DNA from: Gammaproteobacteria bacterium
GTDB taxonomy: Bacteria; Pseudomonadota; Gammaproteobacteria; DSM-16500
Direction of reading: 5' to 3'
Length of the DNA stretch: 64,000 nucleotides
NCBI GenBank assembly: GCA_021156085.1
Contig: JAJNBC010000010.1
Location: 1 to 64,000, forward strand
Below the pieces are notes generated by a model. It saw only the letters and a list, made by a program, of their open reading frames with translations, was not told the DNA's origin and ran no database searches. Shown here piece after piece: positions 60,858 through 64,000 of the stretch. The stretch's first letter is position 1. Each line of letters opens with the position of its first letter. A program made the position numbers and the translations under genes.

Positions 60858-61982
60858 ATGAATGCCCACGCGCTTGTTGTATTAGATACGCAAGCGCCAC
60901 GCTTAATTTGCCGTGGCGAATGGAGTTTAACAAATCTTTCTAAAATAAAAGCAGATTTTCAAAAAATTGTTTGGCCTTATCCACAAGTGTTAACAGTAGA
61001 TGGCCAAGCAGTGACAAGGATGGATAGTGCAGGTGCTTGGTTGCTCGCTCACTCGCTTAAGGAAATAGCCTCTAAAGGTTTAGAAACGTCATTACAACAT
61101 TTTTCAGAGCAAGCTCAAATACTTTTAGCGCTGGTAGAAAAACGTGCAATAGAGCCGGCATACATTCCCATTCCTGTGCTGAAACGTCGAAATGGTATTG
61201 AACAGTTAGGATATACCGTCGTACAGCAGCTTGTTGAACTTAAAAATTTCCTGCATTTTACTGGAGAGCTGGCATTCGAATTTGTCGGTGGTATTTTCCA
61301 TCCTCAACGTTGGCGTTGGAATGAGCTTGCGGCCGTGATTGGTAAAACCGGAGTGCAAGCGTTACCTATTATTGCACTTTTATCATTCATGATTGGTGTT
61401 GTGATTGCTTATCAAATGGGGAATCAGTTACGTAATTATGGGGCGAATGTATTTATAGTTAATTTGCTTGGATTATCAGTGTTGCGTGAATTTGGCCCCT
61501 TGATTACCGCTATTATGGTTGCCGGAAGAACAGGCTCCGCTTTCACTGCTCAGTTAGGAATAATGAAATTAAATCAAGAAATTGATGCCTTAAATACGAT
61601 GGGAGTCACACCCGGGCAATTGTTATTGCTGCCCCGCTTATTAGGTCTTTTAATTGCCCTGCCCTTGTTAACAATGTGGGCCGACATATTTGGTATACTT
61701 GGCGGCATAGTGATGACGAAAAATATGCTGGATCTAACCGCCTATGATTTCTTGCATCGCTTTCACCATGAAATACCTCTCCGTGCTTTATTTATTGGTT
61801 TGGGCAAAGCGCCTGTGTTTGCTCTCTTGATTGGTAGTATCGGTTGTTTTCAAGGCATGAGAGTGCAAGGCGGTGCGGATAGTGTGGGCAAGCAAACAAC
61901 ACGCAGTGTGGTACTCGCTATTTTTTTCATTATTGTTGTAGATGCCATTTTTTCGATTATTTTTAGTAGGTTGAAATTGTGA
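60858..61982 (+). CDS. mlaE: MlaE-type permease with N-terminal STAS domain
   Basis: 374 aa. Residues about 1-110 form a STAS-like domain (LTVDGQAVTRMDSAGAWLL), the role played by the separate MlaB in E. coli. The rest is the MlaE permease with ALPIIALLSFMIGVVIAYQMGNQL, LREFGPLITAIMVAGRTGSAF and ELGIMKLNQEIDAL-type loop (LGIMKLNQEIDALNTMG). Acts in lipid transport between the membranes. Overlaps the ATPase gene by 4 bases. Confidence 0.9.
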   Translation: MNAHALVVLDTQAPRLICRGEWSLTNLSKIKADFQKIVWPYPQVLTVDGQAVTRMDSAGAWLLAHSLKEIASKGLETSLQHFSEQAQILLALVEKRAIEPAYIPIPVLKRRNGIEQLGYTVVQQLVELKNFLHFTGELAFEFVGGIFHPQRWRWNELAAVIGKTGVQALPIIALLSFMIGVVIAYQMGNQLRNYGANVFIVNLLGLSVLREFGPLITAIMVAGRTGSAFTAQLGIMKLNQEIDALNTMGVTPGQLLLLPRLLGLLIALPLLTMWADIFGILGGIVMTKNMLDLTAYDFLHRFHHEIPLRALFIGLGKAPVFALLIGSIGCFQGMRVQGGADSVGKQTTRSVVLAIFFIIVVDAIFSIIFSRLKL

Positions 61983-62752
61983 TAACTCAGTCCCCTATTA
62001 TTGAGGTGAAAGATGTGAGTGTGCAACTGGGTGGAGCATGGGTGCATCAAAATTTGAATTTGTCTGTGAATCACGGAGAAATATTAGCCATTGTAGGGGG
62101 GAGCGGTTCAGGCAAAACTACTCTTTTACGTGAAATGCTTATGTTGCAGCGTCCTAATTCTGGATCAATACGCGTATTTGAGCATGAGCTAATGACAGCA
62201 TCATCTGCAACTTTGTTGGAAGTGCAGAAACGTTGGGGAGTTTTATTTCAAGAAAATGCTTTATTTAGTTCTTTGACTGTAGAAGAAAATGCTGCTTTTC
62301 CTTTGCGTGAGCATACAAAATTAGATGACAAAACAATTAAAGAGTTGGCTATTCTTAAAATTTTATTAGCAGGCTTGCCCAGCAGTGCAGCTATAAAATA
62401 TCCCGCAGAATTAAGTGGAGGAATGCAGAAACGAGCAGGGATAGCTCGTGCTATTGTTTTAGATCCAGCCCTGCTTTTTTTAGACGAGCCTACTGCAGGG
62501 CTTGATCCGGAGAGTGCAGATGCTTTTGATGAGCTCATATTAAACTTACAAAAGACCATGGGATTGACTATTGTAATGGTGACGCATGATTTAGATAGTT
62601 TGTGGCATGTCACGAACCGCGTAGCTTTTCTAGGTGAAGGCCACGTATTATGTGTAGATGCTATGAGTGAGTTGGTGAAAAACCCTCATCCGCTTATTCA
62701 GGCATTTTTTAGGGGGGCCCGAGGACGTGTTGTGCAGAGGCGTTATGATTAA
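61979..62752 (+). CDS. mlaF: MlaF-type ABC transporter ATPase
   Basis: 257 aa ATPase. Walker A IVGGSGSGKTTLLREML, signature ELSGGMQKRAGIARAI (the KRAGIARA form is typical of MlaF), Walker B LLFLDEPTAGLDPESA. The start overlaps the end of the permease gene (GTGA). Couples ATP hydrolysis to lipid movement by MlaE. Confidence 0.93.
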   Translation: MITQSPIIEVKDVSVQLGGAWVHQNLNLSVNHGEILAIVGGSGSGKTTLLREMLMLQRPNSGSIRVFEHELMTASSATLLEVQKRWGVLFQENALFSSLTVEENAAFPLREHTKLDDKTIKELAILKILLAGLPSSAAIKYPAELSGGMQKRAGIARAIVLDPALLFLDEPTAGLDPESADAFDELILNLQKTMGLTIVMVTHDLDSLWHVTNRVAFLGEGHVLCVDAMSELVKNPHPLIQAFFRGARGRVVQRRYD

Positions 62753-62760
62753 GGATGCAT

Positions 62761-63519
62761 ATGGAAACCAATATTAATTATACGGTCATTGGAGTATTTG
62801 TCATTTTATTGGTTGCTGTGATCACCCTCAGTGTGATTTGGTTGTCTTCCGGGTTTTCCACAGATGAATACACTACCTACCAAGTCTGGATGAAGGAGTC
62901 TGTTAACGGACTAGCAATAGATGCGCAAGTAGAATTTAATGGTGTGGATGTGGGCACAGTTAAAAGCATTGAAATTAGTCAAAAAGATCCTCAAGTTGTT
63001 ATTTTATTGTTAAGTGTAAAGAAAAATACCCCTATTACTTTAGGAACGAATGCCATGCTAAATATGAAAGGTTTTACAGGCATTGGTTATATTGCTTTAA
63101 TTGATAAAGGAACCGATACCAGGCCGTTAAAAAAATTATCAGGCCAGCTTTATCCTGTTATTAATACAGCGCCATCGCTGCTAGTGCGATTTGATACAGC
63201 GATGACTAAGCTAAATGAAAACTTACATCAAGTAAGTGTTTCTATTCAGTTACTCTTAGATCAACAAAATTTACATTCCATTAAACAGATTTTGCAAAAC
63301 ATGCAAACTGCAACTCAATCTTTGCCTGCGCTTTTGCAAACAAGTCACAGGGCCATGCAAATTATTACTATGCAAACATTACCTGCCGCTAATCAAGCGC
63401 TGGCCAATTTAGACGTTATCACGCGCAATATGGCGAGTGTATCGGGTGATATAAAACAAAATCCCGCTATACTGATTCGGGGTATGCAATCTCAAATGCT
63501 AGGGCCAGGAGAAAAATAA
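62761..63519 (+). CDS. mlaD: MlaD-type MCE-domain substrate-binding protein
   Basis: 252 aa from the ATG at 62761 (AAGG at the right distance; an ATG at 62755 is too close to it). One membrane helix (about 8-30) then the MCE domain (about 42-120) with VNGLAIDAQVEFNGVDVGTVKSIEI, and a helical tail. It forms the hydrophobic ring through which lipids pass to the partner complex. Confidence 0.9.
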   Translation: METNINYTVIGVFVILLVAVITLSVIWLSSGFSTDEYTTYQVWMKESVNGLAIDAQVEFNGVDVGTVKSIEISQKDPQVVILLLSVKKNTPITLGTNAMLNMKGFTGIGYIALIDKGTDTRPLKKLSGQLYPVINTAPSLLVRFDTAMTKLNENLHQVSVSIQLLLDQQNLHSIKQILQNMQTATQSLPALLQTSHRAMQIITMQTLPAANQALANLDVITRNMASVSGDIKQNPAILIRGMQSQMLGPGEK

Positions 63520-63523
63520 TCCA

Positions 63524-64000
63524 ATGATTTTAAATAGGAATACAATATTTATTATCGCAGCTTCTTTTCTGTTATCGGCTTGCTCCGTTTTTTCTCCGAT
63601 TAAAACAGACCAACCTACTTCTTATCTATTAAATACTTTACCTAAGCCTATCACTAAAAAACCCAAACATAGGATGACTTTAATAGTGGCTCCCCCGTCA
63701 GCTAGTCAAATTTATAATACAACGCAAATGGCTTACACCCTACAATCCTATCAAATTTCTTATTTTGCTAAAAACCGTTGGGCAGATACGCCGGCACAAA
63801 TGGTGCACTCATTATTAGTGCAAACATTACAAGATATGCATTATTTTTATGCTGTAGGTATGCCCCCTATGTCAGGCTATTACGATTATGTACTCAATAC
63901 ACAATTATTGCAGTTTGAACAACGCTTTTCTGGCGATCTTAGCCAATTTATTATCACGCTTCGTGTACAACTCGTCAAAATGGGAAATAATCAAATCATT
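63524..64000 (+). CDS. ABC-type transport auxiliary lipoprotein (PqiC-like), cut by window edge
   Basis: Open frame from the ATG at 63524 to the right edge (159 codons so far). Lipobox LSAC (Cys20) after a signal helix, then a region with TLIVAPPSASQIYNTTQMAYT, MVHSLLVQTLQDM and TQLLQFEQRF that matches the PqiC/LptE-like auxiliary lipoproteins attached to MCE transporters. AGGAGAAAAA precedes the start. This replaces mlaC/mlaB of the E. coli operon. Confidence 0.82.
   Translation, partial: MILNRNTIFIIAASFLLSACSVFSPIKTDQPTSYLLNTLPKPITKKPKHRMTLIVAPPSASQIYNTTQMAYTLQSYQISYFAKNRWADTPAQMVHSLLVQTLQDMHYFYAVGMPPMSGYYDYVLNTQLLQFEQRFSGDLSQFIITLRVQLVKMGNNQII

Overview
The window is about 40% GC and densely coded. 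Gene content and gene order are gammaproteobacterial: parB-atpIBEFHAGDC, parC/parE, hemCDXY, fmt-rsmB and ahcY-metK. The mix of these with a cytosolic hybrid kinase, many small outer-membrane barrels, effector-like orphan proteins and degraded genes suggests the order Legionellales (Coxiella/Legionella/Rickettsiella/Aquicella relatives). The order-level placement is inferred from gene content only. No rRNA, tRNA or CRISPR array was seen.

Layout. 1-222: intergenic repeat modules. 226-1593: HD-domain phosphohydrolase (minus). 1773-9562: parB followed by the complete F1Fo ATP synthase operon, with a good sigma70-type promoter before atpI. 9647-9963: apparent remains of a gene. 10000-14149: topoisomerase IV (parE-parC, minus). 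14269-15687: orphan effector-like protein. 15844-17383: nudF-like, ubiK and a divergent spermidine-synthase-like gene (minus). 17500-24650: compact run hemC-hemD-hemX-hemY-fmt-rsmB-guaC. 24792-25977: two small outer-membrane barrels. 26044-33628: esterase, orphan prepilin, membrane sulfatase-fold protein, PAS/histidine kinase/receiver hybrid, GH3 lipoprotein, GNAT. 33713-36198: metK-ahcY (minus), the activated methyl cycle. 36378-41696: tkt-gap, then a purine nucleoside phosphorylase and deoB, which together lead nucleoside ribose into the pentose-phosphate pathway. 41853-43709: orphan gene with a damaged IS982 copy just upstream. 43785-47109: two L,D-transpeptidases, a tiny lipoprotein and ddl (cell-wall group). 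47198-51647: TolC/MacA/MacB-type exporter. 51736-52770: small secreted protein and a twice-frameshifted barrel gene. 52832-53710: mercaptopyruvate sulfurtransferase. 53761-59483: two GGDEF/EAL proteins flanking a histidine-decarboxylase-like protein fused to an acetyltransferase. 59513-60823: FadL-type porin. 60858-64000: MCE (Mla-like) lipid transporter, cut by the right edge.

Most of the window is housekeeping. The most unusual locus is 55385-57499: one polypeptide that joins a group II PLP amino-acid decarboxylase to a C-terminal GNAT domain resembling arylalkylamine N-acetyltransferases. It lies between two c-di-GMP-type genes. Read literally, it would decarboxylate an amino acid (histidine-like) and acetylate the amine. 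This function is inferred from motifs only. Other points of interest are the orphan protein at 14269-15687 (possible Cys-His-Asp triad plus duplicated Walker-A-like segments), the homopolymer-broken barrel gene at 52165-52770, the decayed IS982, and a ParC with Val at the position of the quinolone-binding Ser.
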